Shown piece after piece: positions 24,702-32,764 of a stretch of 64,000 bases of DNA (position 1 is the stretch's first letter; each line of letters begins with the position of its first letter). The notes under the pieces were generated by a model. The model made no database searches, was not told the DNA's origin, and worked only from the letters and a program-made list of their open reading frames with translations. This DNA is from an uncultured Anaerococcus sp. GTDB lineage: Bacteria > Bacillota > Clostridia > Tissierellales > Peptoniphilaceae. The stretch lies in contig NZ_CALTUX010000002.1 of NCBI RefSeq assembly GCF_943912825.1, positions 1 to 64,000 on the forward strand. The letters are read 5' to 3'. A program made the position numbers and the translations under genes.

Positions 24702-25913
24702 ATGGCAAGAATTAATGTAAATAACGAAATCAAGACCCTTAAGAAGGTAATGCTACATAGACCTGGAGATGAGCTTTTAAATCTTACTCCTAACCTACTA
24801 GACGAGCTTTTATTTGATGATATACCTGATCTAGAAAAGGCCCAGGAAGAGCATGATGAATTTGCGAAGATTTTTAGGGATAATATGGTAGAGGTTGTTT
24901 ATCTTGAAGACCTAATGGCTGAAGCCCTTGCTGCAAATGACGGCCTTAGGGATAAGTTTTTAAAAGAATATTTGGATGAGGCAGGTCTTGTCAATGCCGA
25001 TATCTACAAGGAATCTAAGAATCTTTTAGAAAGCATTAAGGATAACAAAGAATTTGTAGAAAAAACTATGGCTGGCATTAGCCTTGCAGAAATTGATGCC
25101 TTTAACCACCTAAGAGATAAGGTTGTAAGCCACGAAAGATACACAGCTATCAATCCTATGCCAAACCTATACTTCACCAGAGACCCTTTTTCATCAATTG
25201 CAAATGGTGTTTCTATAAATGCCATGTATTCTGTAACCAGGTCTCGTGAGACTATCTATGCTGATTATATCTTCAAATACCATCCAGAATATAAGGATAT
25301 CAAAGATTATTATGGTAGGCATCAAGATAAGCACATAGAGGGTGGTGATATCTTAAATATCAACGAAAACCTAGTTATGGTAGGCATCAGCCAGAGAACT
25401 GAAATAGACGCTATAGAAAAGCTTGCAAGAAATCTAATTTTTGATGAAAATAACGAAGTTAAGCAAGTCCTTGCTGTAAATATACCAAATGAGAGGGCCT
25501 ACATGCACCTTGATACGGTCTTTACCCAGATAGATTTTGATACCTTTACCTACCATCCAGGTATTATTTCAAGCTTCCATGCAATAAGCTTTACAGAAAA
25601 AGACGGAGAACTTGTAAGCGAGCAGATGGATAAGAGCCTAGATGACCTACTTAAGGATGCCCTTGGCCTTGATAAGATTAATCTCTTGCCATGTGGTGGA
25701 GGAGACCCAATTGCAGCCCTTCGTGAACAGTGGACAGACGGGTCAAATACCCTAGCTATCGCCCCAGGCAAGGTCATAGTCTATAAGAGAAATAATGTCA
25801 CAAATAGGATGCTAGAATTAAATGATATAGAGGTTATAAAGCTAGATTCATCAACCCTTACTGTCGGAAGGGGTGGCCCAAGATGTATGTCCATGCCACT
25901 TGTTAGAGAATAG
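24702..25913 (+). CDS. arcA: Arginine deiminase
   Basis: 403 residues, usual length. Converts arginine to citrulline and ammonia, the first step of the ADI pathway. Signatures: LKKVMLHRPGDEL at the N-terminus, YFTRDPFSSI (near residue 155), the HIEGGDILNINENLVMVGIS active-site region (His/Glu near 210), HLDTVFTQID, and the catalytic cysteine in GGPRCMSMPLVRE at the C-terminus. arcB/arcC are not adjacent here. GGAGG lies 7 bp before the ATG. Confidence 0.97.
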   Translation: MARINVNNEIKTLKKVMLHRPGDELLNLTPNLLDELLFDDIPDLEKAQEEHDEFAKIFRDNMVEVVYLEDLMAEALAANDGLRDKFLKEYLDEAGLVNADIYKESKNLLESIKDNKEFVEKTMAGISLAEIDAFNHLRDKVVSHERYTAINPMPNLYFTRDPFSSIANGVSINAMYSVTRSRETIYADYIFKYHPEYKDIKDYYGRHQDKHIEGGDILNINENLVMVGISQRTEIDAIEKLARNLIFDENNEVKQVLAVNIPNERAYMHLDTVFTQIDFDTFTYHPGIISSFHAISFTEKDGELVSEQMDKSLDDLLKDALGLDKINLLPCGGGDPIAALREQWTDGSNTLAIAPGKVIVYKRNNVTNRMLELNDIEVIKLDSSTLTVGRGGPRCMSMPLVRE

Positions 25914-25935
25914 GAAAAAATGGGTATAAAACATT

Positions 25936-25954
25936 TAAGATAAGTATTATCTTA
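25936..25954 (+). promoter_or_regulatory. Inverted repeat before the ribosome site of the 103-residue gene
   Basis: TAAGATAA-GTA-TTATCTTA, perfect 8-bp arms. A further TATCTTA (25964-25970) runs into the ATG, so the left arm could pair with either copy, giving a hairpin that frees, or one that covers, the AAAGGAAG site and start codon. A protein operator is the alternative. Confidence 0.5.
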
Positions 25955-25969
25955 GAAAGGAAGTATCTT

Positions 25970-26281
25970 ATGGGATTATTTAAGAAACTTGCAGCTATAG
26001 CGGCGGCAGATAAGATTACCGACGCTTTAAAAGATGATAAAAAGAAAAGAGGATCTAAAATGTTTAAAGAAAGTAATTACAAAGATAAACCAAATATTAT
26101 TTCAAGAATAGCAAAGGGAGCCTTCCTAATAGGGGCAGGCGCTTACCTATTAAAGAAAAACAAAAAAGAAGTTAAAGAAGGTATTGACAATGTCAAAGGC
26201 GGTGTAGATAGGGCTAAAGAAAAAGCCAACAGAGCCAAAGACGACTTCATAGATGCCTTTAATGGTGAGGAATTAGAATAA
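25970..26281 (+). CDS. Small basic protein with one hydrophobic segment
   Basis: 103 residues, not recognised. N-terminus amphipathic (MGLFKKLAAIAAADKITDAL), then a basic region, a single hydrophobic stretch (AKGAFLIGAGAYLL, about residues 49-62) and a C-terminal charged helix (KEGIDNVKGGVDRAKEKANRAKDD). May be membrane-attached. AAAGGAAG precedes the ATG, which is the first plausible start. No operon partner. Confidence 0.65.
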   Translation: MGLFKKLAAIAAADKITDALKDDKKKRGSKMFKESNYKDKPNIISRIAKGAFLIGAGAYLLKKNKKEVKEGIDNVKGGVDRAKEKANRAKDDFIDAFNGEELE

Positions 26282-26313
26282 ATTATTTAATGAACCCAGA
26301 ATTATCAGAGATA

Positions 26314-26341
26314 TTGAAATATTAGATGTTTTGGGTATAAT
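26314..26341 (+). promoter_or_regulatory. Promoter of the candidate antitoxin RNA
   Basis: TTGAAA (26314-26319), 16-bp spacer, TATAAT (26336-26341). No open reading frame follows before the terminator at 26385-26411, so the product would be a short untranslated RNA. Confidence 0.7.
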
Positions 26342-26347
26342 AATATT

Positions 26348-26411
26348 AACCAAAGGGATATTAGTTCCATTGTGAACGAAAAAAGGACGAGTTGCAGCTC
26401 GTCCTTTTTTT
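26348..26411 (+). ncRNA. Candidate type I antitoxin RNA (par RNA II-like)
   Basis: Predicted about 62 nt, from the promoter at 26314-26341 to the shared terminator. It contains AAAGGGATATTAG (26352-26364) and TCCATTGT followed by one mismatch and AAC (26366-26377). The same words recur at 26488-26500 and 26505-26516 on this strand, that is, as the complement of the toxin mRNA over its ATG and codons 4-8. The RNA can therefore pair with the toxin message in trans at its translation start, as well as at the shared terminator. This is the organisation of the pAD1 par system. Expression is unproven. Confidence 0.7.
26379..26411. terminator. Bidirectional terminator shared by toxin and antitoxin transcripts
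   Basis: GGACGAG (26385-26391), loop TTGCAG, CTCGTCC (26398-26404), with six A on the left and seven T on the right. It terminates the + RNA and, read from the other strand, the toxin mRNA. Confidence 0.88.
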
Positions 26412-26413
26412 GG

Positions 26414-26509
26414 CTAGTTATCATTATATTTTCCGTCTAACCATTTGCAAATATAGTAACCACTTACATTTGCCATAACGGAAATCAAAAGGGATATTAG
26501 GAAATCCAT
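26414..26509 (-). CDS. 31-residue membrane peptide, candidate Fst-like type I toxin
   Basis: Short gene: ATG at 26507-26509, stop TAG at 26414-26416, with GGGGG 7-8 bp before the ATG. The peptide has a hydrophobic N-terminal helix (MDFLISLLISVMANVSGYYI) and a short polar tail with CKWLDG then KYNDN. The hydrophobic core plus W-L and charged tail recall Fst/PepA1-type toxins, which damage membranes when overproduced. The convergent RNA and shared terminator support the assignment more than the peptide alone does. The resemblance is architectural; no alignment was run. Confidence 0.72.
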   Translation of the reverse strand: MDFLISLLISVMANVSGYYICKWLDGKYNDN

Positions 26510-26557
26510 TGTAAACACCCCCTTTCTGCTATCAGATTGGGTAATGATAACATATAT

Positions 26558-26566
26558 ATTATATCA
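26558..26566 (-). promoter_or_regulatory. Extended -10 promoter of the toxin gene
   Basis: On the minus strand TGATATAAT, an extended -10 (TGn plus TATAAT). No good -35 is present. Transcription would start near 26551, giving a leader of about 40 nt. Confidence 0.6.
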
Positions 26567-26664
26567 CATTTTTTTCTAAAATAAATCTATAGCTAGGCTC
26601 ACAGCCTTACTTTCCCAAGTTTGATTTCTTATAAAATTATTTGCAAAACTTTTCTTTATCTTCA

Positions 26665-26693
26665 TTGACAAAGTATCTTTATTTGGGTATTAT
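26665..26693 (+). promoter_or_regulatory. uraA promoter
   Basis: TTGACA (26665-26670), 17-bp spacer, TATTAT (26688-26693). A small hairpin (GGGGTC-CTA-GATCCC, about 26705-26719) follows in the leader just before the ribosome site; too short for a PyrR-type attenuator. Confidence 0.8.
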
Positions 26694-26740
26694 ATAGGAA
26701 GTTTGGGGTCCTAGATCCCGAAAAATTTATGGAGGTATTT

Positions 26741-28006
26741 ATGTCTAAAGAAAAGAAAATCTATCATATTGATGACAAGGTTCCAGCTAAATTACTATTG
26801 CCGCTATCTTTGCAACACACTTTTGCAATGTTTGGGGCATCTGTTTTAGTTCCTATTTTATTTCAAATTAACCCAGGAATCGTTCTTCTTATGAATGGTA
26901 TCGGAACATTATTATTTATACTTATTACTAAAGGCAAGGCACCTGCTTATTTGGGTTCCTCATTTGCATTTTTAGCACCAGGTACAGCTATTATTGCAAA
27001 ACAAGGATTTGAATATGCACAAGGTGCCTTTGTTGTAGTCGGAATTTTAGGTTGTATTATGGCCTATATTATCTATAAATTTGGCATAAAATGGATAGAT
27101 GTGGTCCTTCCACCTGCTGCCATGGGTGCGGTTGTAGCCTTAATTGGTTTTGAGCTTGCAGGCAATACTGTCACAGGAGGGGCAATCGGTGCTAACCTTA
27201 TGACAGATACAGCTAGCTCTAAGGACTTCATTGTCTTTGCTATAACCCTACTTACAGCAATCATCGGCTCTGTAGCCTTTAAGGGATTTTTCTCAACAAT
27301 TCCTATCCTAATTGCCATAATTGTAGGTTATATTTCAGCCGTATTTTTCGATATGGTTGACTTTACACCAGTACTTGAAGCTAAGCTATTTACAATGCCA
27401 AACTTCCACTTGGCTAAGTTTTCTGTAGAATCAATCCTTGCTATGCTTCCGGTAATTCTTGTTATAACAAGCGAGCACATTTCCCACCAAGTTGTTACTT
27501 CAAATATCGTCGGCAAGGACCTTCTAAAAGATCCGGGCCTACACAGGTCAATCTTTGCAGATAACTTCTCTTCAGCACTTTCAGGTCTTGTAGGTGGTGT
27601 TCCAACTACAACCTATGGTGAAAACATCGGGGTTATGGCTATTACAGGGGTTTATTCAGTCCAAGTTATAGGTGGAGCTGCTGTAGTTTCAATCCTTATG
27701 GCCTTCTTTGGCCCACTTGCAGCCTTTATCTCAACTATTCCAGGCAATGTTATAGGCGGGGTAACCTTCCTACTTTATGGAATGATTGGTACAAGCGGAA
27801 TCAGGCTTTTGGTAGATGAAAAGGTAGATTATTCAAAATCTATGAACCTAGTCCTAACTTCAGTAATATTTATAGCAGGTCTTTCAGGCCTATCAATTAA
27901 GTTTGGGTCAATAAACCTATCAGGCATGGTTCTAGCATCTGTTGTAGCAGTCGTCTTATCAGCCTTTATGACTCTCTTAAGAAAACTAAATTTAACAAAT
28001 CAATAA
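26741..28006 (+). CDS. uraA: Uracil permease (NCS2 family)
   Basis: 421 residues from ATG 26741; the ATG at 26729 overlaps the GGAGG ribosome site and is rejected. About 14 membrane segments. LPLSLQHTFAMFGASVLVPIL near the N-terminus, PAYLGSSFAFLAPG, the central SEHISHQVV (near residue 245) and GGVPTTTYGENIGVMAITGVYS (near 287) with its Glu are family signatures of UraA-type uracil:H+ symporters. No pyr genes nearby. A strong terminator follows. Confidence 0.93.
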   Translation: MSKEKKIYHIDDKVPAKLLLPLSLQHTFAMFGASVLVPILFQINPGIVLLMNGIGTLLFILITKGKAPAYLGSSFAFLAPGTAIIAKQGFEYAQGAFVVVGILGCIMAYIIYKFGIKWIDVVLPPAAMGAVVALIGFELAGNTVTGGAIGANLMTDTASSKDFIVFAITLLTAIIGSVAFKGFFSTIPILIAIIVGYISAVFFDMVDFTPVLEAKLFTMPNFHLAKFSVESILAMLPVILVITSEHISHQVVTSNIVGKDLLKDPGLHRSIFADNFSSALSGLVGGVPTTTYGENIGVMAITGVYSVQVIGGAAVVSILMAFFGPLAAFISTIPGNVIGGVTFLLYGMIGTSGIRLLVDEKVDYSKSMNLVLTSVIFIAGLSGLSIKFGSINLSGMVLASVVAVVLSAFMTLLRKLNLTNQ

Positions 28007-28018
28007 AATTAAGCAAGA

Positions 28019-28059
28019 AAAAAATCCAAGACGATCCTTATGATCATCTTGGATTTTTT
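28019..28059. terminator. Bidirectional terminator between uraA and the flavoprotein gene
   Basis: Arms 28019-28036 and 28042-28059 (A-rich/T-rich edges, one C-A mismatch) around a 5-nt loop; serves both convergent genes. Confidence 0.88.
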
Positions 28060-28062
28060 AAA

Positions 28063-29244
28063 TTAAAGACCAAATATTTCTGCGCCTAGTTTTGTCTCAG
28101 CTGGATCTTTTCCTTCAAAGACTATAGCCTTTACATCCATTTGGTATTTTATATCTCCCCAAAGGATGCCGCCTACAAACTTATCTCCATTTTTAAAGAG
28201 TTTGTAAATTTTACCGTCTTTTTCGATTTTTTCTTCTTCGATGCCTTCGCCAGAATTCATTCCTGCTGAAAATAGCTTGATATCACCAATCATGAGGGTT
28301 GAGAATGGTTTTGGTTTTTCATAAGTTCTATGCTCTCCAGTCATGTTGGCACCGGCAATCTTGCCCATTTCCATGCTTGCTGTCCAAAGACCAATTGTGA
28401 AATTATCTATTTGGGCAACATCTCCTGCTGCATAGATGTCATAGCCTTCTACCTTTAGGTCTTCTCCTACTATGATACCCCTGTCTGTAGCTAGATCTGA
28501 GTTTTGGGCGATTTCTATATTAGATCTTACACCTGCTTGGATCATGATGGCATCAGCTTTGATTTCTGAATCATCTGATAGTTTTACTCCTACTACATGG
28601 CCATCTTCGATTAGGATTTCCTTGGTATTTTTGCCTGTTAGGGTTTCAATGCCCATTTCATTTAGGGCCTTTTCTAATTTGCCTGAAAGGTCTCTGTCAA
28701 GCTGTCTAGCAAGTAGGTAATCAAAGGCCTCTATTACAAGGATATCAAGGCCAAGCTTGTGGGCTGAATCAGCAGCTTCTAGTCCTAGGATACCACCGCC
28801 GATTATAACTAATTTTTTCTTACCTTTTACATAATTTTTAAATTTTACTAGGTCTTCTGAGCTTCTTATTGCAAAAACACCTTGGCTGTCAGCGTTTTTG
28901 ATAGGTGGGATAAAGGCATGGGCACCTGTAGCAATTAGGACCTTGCCATATTCTATCTCCTCTCCATCTTCAAGGTAGGCAACTTTGTTGTCCTTATCGA
29001 TTTTTACAACCTTTGTGTTAAATCTTTCCTCTATGTGTCTGTCATTGTACCAAGGGTCTTTCTTGACAAGGATTTCATCATCGTTAAAGTCTTTGGCGAT
29101 TAGCTCTGATAGTCTAGTTCTCCAATAAGTATGACCTTTTTCATCAGATACTATGAGTATAGTAGCTGTTTCTTCATGTTTTCTAATTTCTTCTGCAGCT
29201 GATAAACCAGCTATACCATTTCCTATAATTAAATAATCGTACAT
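28063..29244 (-). CDS. NADH:rubredoxin oxidoreductase-like flavoprotein
   Basis: 393 residues. FAD-binding GNGIAGLSAAEEI (near residue 8), a second Rossmann motif IGGGILGLEAADSAHKLG (near 147) for NAD(P)H, and the FAD-contacting YAAGDVAQ (near 270). The C-terminal domain (GMNSGEGIEEEKIEKDGKIYKLF) resembles NADH:rubredoxin reductase and NirB-like proteins, which pass electrons from NADH to rubredoxin for oxygen or peroxide detoxification. A rubredoxin gene is present at 54536-54694. Single-gene unit with its own promoter. Confidence 0.85.
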   Translation of the reverse strand: MYDYLIIGNGIAGLSAAEEIRKHEETATILIVSDEKGHTYWRTRLSELIAKDFNDDEILVKKDPWYNDRHIEERFNTKVVKIDKDNKVAYLEDGEEIEYGKVLIATGAHAFIPPIKNADSQGVFAIRSSEDLVKFKNYVKGKKKLVIIGGGILGLEAADSAHKLGLDILVIEAFDYLLARQLDRDLSGKLEKALNEMGIETLTGKNTKEILIEDGHVVGVKLSDDSEIKADAIMIQAGVRSNIEIAQNSDLATDRGIIVGEDLKVEGYDIYAAGDVAQIDNFTIGLWTASMEMGKIAGANMTGEHRTYEKPKPFSTLMIGDIKLFSAGMNSGEGIEEEKIEKDGKIYKLFKNGDKFVGGILWGDIKYQMDVKAIVFEGKDPAETKLGAEIFGL

Positions 29245-29278
29245 TTATTATCCTTTCGTGTTTTGCTTATCTCTTATA

Positions 29279-29307
29279 ATTATATCACTCTGATAAGATT
29301 ATAACAA
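29279..29307 (-). promoter_or_regulatory. Promoter of the flavoprotein gene
   Basis: On the minus strand TTGTTA (29302-29307), 17-bp spacer, TATAAT (29279-29284). Confidence 0.75.
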
Positions 29308-29323
29308 CGATAAGACGCTTTTA

Positions 29324-29332
29324 TGGTATAAT
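29324..29332 (+). promoter_or_regulatory. Extended -10 immediately before the GNAT gene
   Basis: TGGTATAAT; the -10 hexamer ends 6 bp before the ATG at 29339. Transcription would therefore begin at or next to the start codon. No -35 match and no ribosome site are visible. Confidence 0.65.
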
Positions 29333-29338
29333 ATTTCT

Positions 29339-29839
29339 ATGAGAAGAGCAGAAATTAAAGATATAAACAAAATTGAATACATAATAGAAAATGCTAAAAA
29401 AGCTCTAAAAGAAGACGGTATAGACCAATGGCAGATAGATTCTATGGATAGGGATTTTCTTTGTAATCAAATTATTAAAGGTAAGGCTTATGTCTATGAA
29501 GATAAGGGAGATCTTATGGCCTATGCTTATTTATCCGATGAGAAAGAAGCCGCTTATGAAGATCTTGGAGATGACTTTAAGGGGGAAAATTATATTACAA
29601 TCCACACCTTTGCAGTAGATATGGAGGCCAGGGAAAATGGCCTAGGTTCAAGGTTTATGATGGAGATTTTAAAGTTTGGAATTAAATTAAATCTTGATAG
29701 CCTAAGGATAGATACCCACCAGGACAATTTTAGGATGAGGTCCTTATTAAATAAATTTGGTTTTAAGAAAATTGGAAAAATTTTAATTGATGAAGAAGGT
29801 AAGAAAAAGCCAAGAATAGCCTATGAGTTGATGTTATGA
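29339..29839 (+). CDS. GNAT family N-acetyltransferase
   Basis: 166 residues. MRRAEIKDINKIEYIIENAKKAL is a typical GNAT N-terminus, IHTFAVDMEARENGLGSRFMMEIL (near residue 85) is motif A with the acetyl-CoA pyrophosphate loop (ENGLGS), and LRIDTHQDNFRMRSLLNKFGFKKIG is motif B. Substrate unknown. The stop overlaps the helicase start (ATGA type), so both are probably one transcript. The mRNA appears leaderless. Confidence 0.87.
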   Translation: MRRAEIKDINKIEYIIENAKKALKEDGIDQWQIDSMDRDFLCNQIIKGKAYVYEDKGDLMAYAYLSDEKEAAYEDLGDDFKGENYITIHTFAVDMEARENGLGSRFMMEILKFGIKLNLDSLRIDTHQDNFRMRSLLNKFGFKKIGKILIDEEGKKKPRIAYELML

Positions 29840-32397
29840 TTAATGAAAAGCAAGATATAATTATAAATAAGGCAAGGACTCCTGCGGCAGTAATCGCTGG
29901 ACCAGGCACCGGTAAAACCTTTACCATTGTCAAAAAGGTAGTTAGCCTTATTAAAAATGAAGGCTATCAGGCAAATAGGATTCTTATTACAACCTTTACT
30001 AAAAAGGCCGCCAAGGAACTTTCAACAAGGATAATATCTGAATTTAAAAACGAAGGGATAAGGGCTGAGCTTAAGGATATGATGATAGGTAATTTCCACT
30101 CCTTGGCCCTTGATTTTATGGAAAAATACCCAGTCCTTGATGAAAATTTCCTTGATAAGACCATAATAGATACGGTTATGGAGACCTATATAATCGAAAA
30201 AAATCTGGACCTTTACAAAAAAATCCCAGACTATGATATTTTTATAGACTACAACGACGTATTTGCCATAAAAAATATCTATGAAGAAATAACAAACAAG
30301 CTCTACGACCCCCTAAAACTCCTTGCAAGCGAAGACCCAAAAGAGGCCTTTGCTGGCAAAATTTACCTGACTCACGAAAAAATATTAACTGATAAAAATC
30401 TAGTCAATTTCCAGATGATCTTAAGGGATTTTTATAGGCTCTTAGAAGATCCTATAAGGGGAGAAGAAATTAGGTCTGCTATTGACTTTGTCATAGTTGA
30501 TGAATATCAGGATACCAACCACATCCAGCAGGAGATAGCCTTTAAGCTTGTTAGGGATAAGGAAATTATGGTCTTTGGTGATGATGACCAGTCCCTATAT
30601 GCCTTTAGGGGAGCAGATCCAAGAAATTTAACTAATTTTAGCGACAATTTCTACAAGGCCAAGGTCTACAGGGCAAATATTTATAAGCTCGATATAAATT
30701 ACAGGTCCAACCAGCACATCTTAGATGGGGCAAGTGCCTGGCTTAAGAGTTTGGGGGCTAAGGATATAGTAGATAAAAATCTTAGGGCCAAGGCTAAGGC
30801 TTCTAATCCAAATACCATAGTTAGGGCCAGGGCCTATGAATATGCTAACCTATTGAAGGTGGTTAAAATCTTATCTACCTATATAAATCTTGGCCAAATA
30901 GCCTTTTTATTCCCTTCCTTGGGGACAGACTATGTAAATAAGCTCCAGGCCTTCTTTGAAGCAGGTGGGATAAGGGTTTTAAATAAGAAGTCTGCCAAAT
31001 ATTTTGAAAGAAGCGAGATAAGGGCTATGGTCTTTATCCTGATGAAGCTAGCAGGTCTTAGTCCATATTATGAAGACCCGGCCAATGCCTATGGCAAGGA
31101 TGCTAAAGATAAGATAGCCTATATGAATTATCTTTTTGACCTTAATAATGATTTGTCCCTAGCCCAGAATAAAGAAATCATGGACTTTATCGAATCTAAA
31201 AAGCCTGCTAATATTACAGTTACAGACCTACTCTACCAGGCCCTGGGCCTTGATTATTTTAGGGCCTATCTTATAAAAGATGAAAAGGAAATGGAAGCTC
31301 TTAGGGAAATTACAAATATTTCTGCCTTCATAGGGGTTGCTAGAGATTTTGATGAGATTTATGGAAGTGATAGGGGTGAAGATTATTATCAGGAATTTGT
31401 AGAAGCCTACATATTTCACCTTTATAGGTCAAAAGCTATTGAAGAATTAAAGGATTTAGAAAGTCATAAGGATGCGGTTAATTTCATGACCATCCACCAG
31501 GCTAAGGGCCTTGAGTTTGATACAGTCTTCATATCAGGCCTTTATGATAAGCCAAGGGCAAATGCCAATGACTTCCTAGAAAAAAGAGACCCAAAGGACT
31601 TCACTTTTGTAAAAGATTTTTATAGAAAATACTATACAGGCTTTACCAGAGCCAAAAATCTCCTGGTCTTGCTTGATAATAATAAGGATGTAAGGCTAGC
31701 AAATTTTGCGAAATCCTATCCACCAAGCTCGGTTTTAAAGACAATTGACTTTAAGAGGGCCGAAGAGGAAAAGGAAAAGAAAACCCTGGCCTATACTACA
31801 GATATAGAAGTCTATAAATCTTGTCCTTTATCATATAGATTTATCAGGAAATTCGACTTTAGGGCCCTAAAGACAGAGGCTCTCTCCTTTGGTACCAATA
31901 CCCATAAGCTTGCGGAATACCTTGCCCTAAGGCCAGAAGATAAGGAAAAACTAGAGGCCTTCCTTAAGGAAAATCCAAAATATAAAAAGCCTTTGGAAAA
32001 TTTTGCTAAAAGAGAATTTGAAATAGAGGCTGTGGAGGCCAACTATAAGCTAGATAGGAATTTTTACATCCTCCAGGGAAAGGTTGATATAGGACTAAAA
32101 GACGGGTCGATTTTAGATATAAAAACAGGTTCTTATAAGGAGGACTTCATCGAAATCTATACCAACCAGCTTATGACCTACAGACATTTAGTAAAGGCGA
32201 CTGGCAGGGACCTAGCAAAAATGTATCTTTATTTTATAGAAGAAGATAGGCTTCTTGAAATAAAGCCTACAGACTTTGATATAAATGAGATAGATAAGAT
32301 TGCAAAGCTAATCGATGAAAACCTCATCCTAAGAAGAACTGACGATAAAAATAAGTGTAAATTCTGCCAGATGAAGTATTTTTGCAAAAGAGATTGA
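29836..32397 (+). CDS. UvrD-like helicase fused to an Fe-S PD-(D/E)XK nuclease
   Basis: 853 residues. Superfamily 1A motor: Walker A GPGTGKT (22-28), motif Ia TTFTKKAAKELSTRI, Walker B IVDEYQDTNHIQ (near 216), GDDDQSLYAFRGA, and motif V TIHQAKGLEFDTVFISG (near 553). The last 200 residues carry a RecB/Cas4-type nuclease: GTNTHKLAEYL, GKVDIGLKDGSILDIKTGS (acidic D and DxK) and four cysteines, one in KSCPLSY and three at 841, 844 and 850, spaced as in the Fe-S nucleases of AddB and Cas4. Probably acts in double-strand break or replication repair. It is shorter than AddA and has no AddB partner here. Confidence 0.87.
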   Translation: MINEKQDIIINKARTPAAVIAGPGTGKTFTIVKKVVSLIKNEGYQANRILITTFTKKAAKELSTRIISEFKNEGIRAELKDMMIGNFHSLALDFMEKYPVLDENFLDKTIIDTVMETYIIEKNLDLYKKIPDYDIFIDYNDVFAIKNIYEEITNKLYDPLKLLASEDPKEAFAGKIYLTHEKILTDKNLVNFQMILRDFYRLLEDPIRGEEIRSAIDFVIVDEYQDTNHIQQEIAFKLVRDKEIMVFGDDDQSLYAFRGADPRNLTNFSDNFYKAKVYRANIYKLDINYRSNQHILDGASAWLKSLGAKDIVDKNLRAKAKASNPNTIVRARAYEYANLLKVVKILSTYINLGQIAFLFPSLGTDYVNKLQAFFEAGGIRVLNKKSAKYFERSEIRAMVFILMKLAGLSPYYEDPANAYGKDAKDKIAYMNYLFDLNNDLSLAQNKEIMDFIESKKPANITVTDLLYQALGLDYFRAYLIKDEKEMEALREITNISAFIGVARDFDEIYGSDRGEDYYQEFVEAYIFHLYRSKAIEELKDLESHKDAVNFMTIHQAKGLEFDTVFISGLYDKPRANANDFLEKRDPKDFTFVKDFYRKYYTGFTRAKNLLVLLDNNKDVRLANFAKSYPPSSVLKTIDFKRAEEEKEKKTLAYTTDIEVYKSCPLSYRFIRKFDFRALKTEALSFGTNTHKLAEYLALRPEDKEKLEAFLKENPKYKKPLENFAKREFEIEAVEANYKLDRNFYILQGKVDIGLKDGSILDIKTGSYKEDFIEIYTNQLMTYRHLVKATGRDLAKMYLYFIEEDRLLEIKPTDFDINEIDKIAKLIDENLILRRTDDKNKCKFCQMKYFCKRD

Positions 32398-32437
32398 TAA
32401 AAGTCTACTATGTAATACAATATAGCTAGGTGATAAA

Positions 32438-32764
32438 ATGATAGATTCGCAAATGTTAAAGGGATTAATCGATGGGATAATCCTCCACATAATCAAAAAT
32501 AAGGAAACCTATGGCTATGAAATAATTGAAGAACTCAAGCTAAATGGTTTTTACAATATGACAGAAGGAACTGTCTACCCAATCTTGACCAGGCTTATAA
32601 AAAAAGGCCTAATCCTAGGCACCTACAGGAAATCAGATATAGGGCCTAAGAGAAAATATTACTATATAACAGATCAGGGTAGGGACTATCTTGAGACTTT
32701 TTACAATTCCTACGATAGTCTAAGCCAGGCTATGGCAAATATCCTAGAAAAGGGGAGAAAATGA
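32438..32764 (+). CDS. PadR family transcriptional regulator
   Basis: 108 residues. Winged helix of PadR type: LKGLIDGIILHIIKNKETYGYEIIEEL (residues 6-32), then TEGTVYPILTRLIKKGLILGTYR, KRKYYYITDQGRDYLETF. PadR proteins usually repress a nearby transporter or stress gene in response to small molecules; the target is not evident. The stop overlaps the pseudouridine synthase start by 4 bp. Confidence 0.9.
   Translation: MIDSQMLKGLIDGIILHIIKNKETYGYEIIEELKLNGFYNMTEGTVYPILTRLIKKGLILGTYRKSDIGPKRKYYYITDQGRDYLETFYNSYDSLSQAMANILEKGRK

Noticed and set aside
26700..26740. PyrR or purine riboswitch ahead of uraA
   Set aside because: The leader from promoter to ATG is only about 40 nt with one 6-bp hairpin; neither fold fits.
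29339..32397. Anti-phage defence island around the helicase-nuclease
   Set aside because: Neighbours are a GNAT, PadR and a pseudouridine synthase, with no restriction, Abi, retron or CBASS-type genes.
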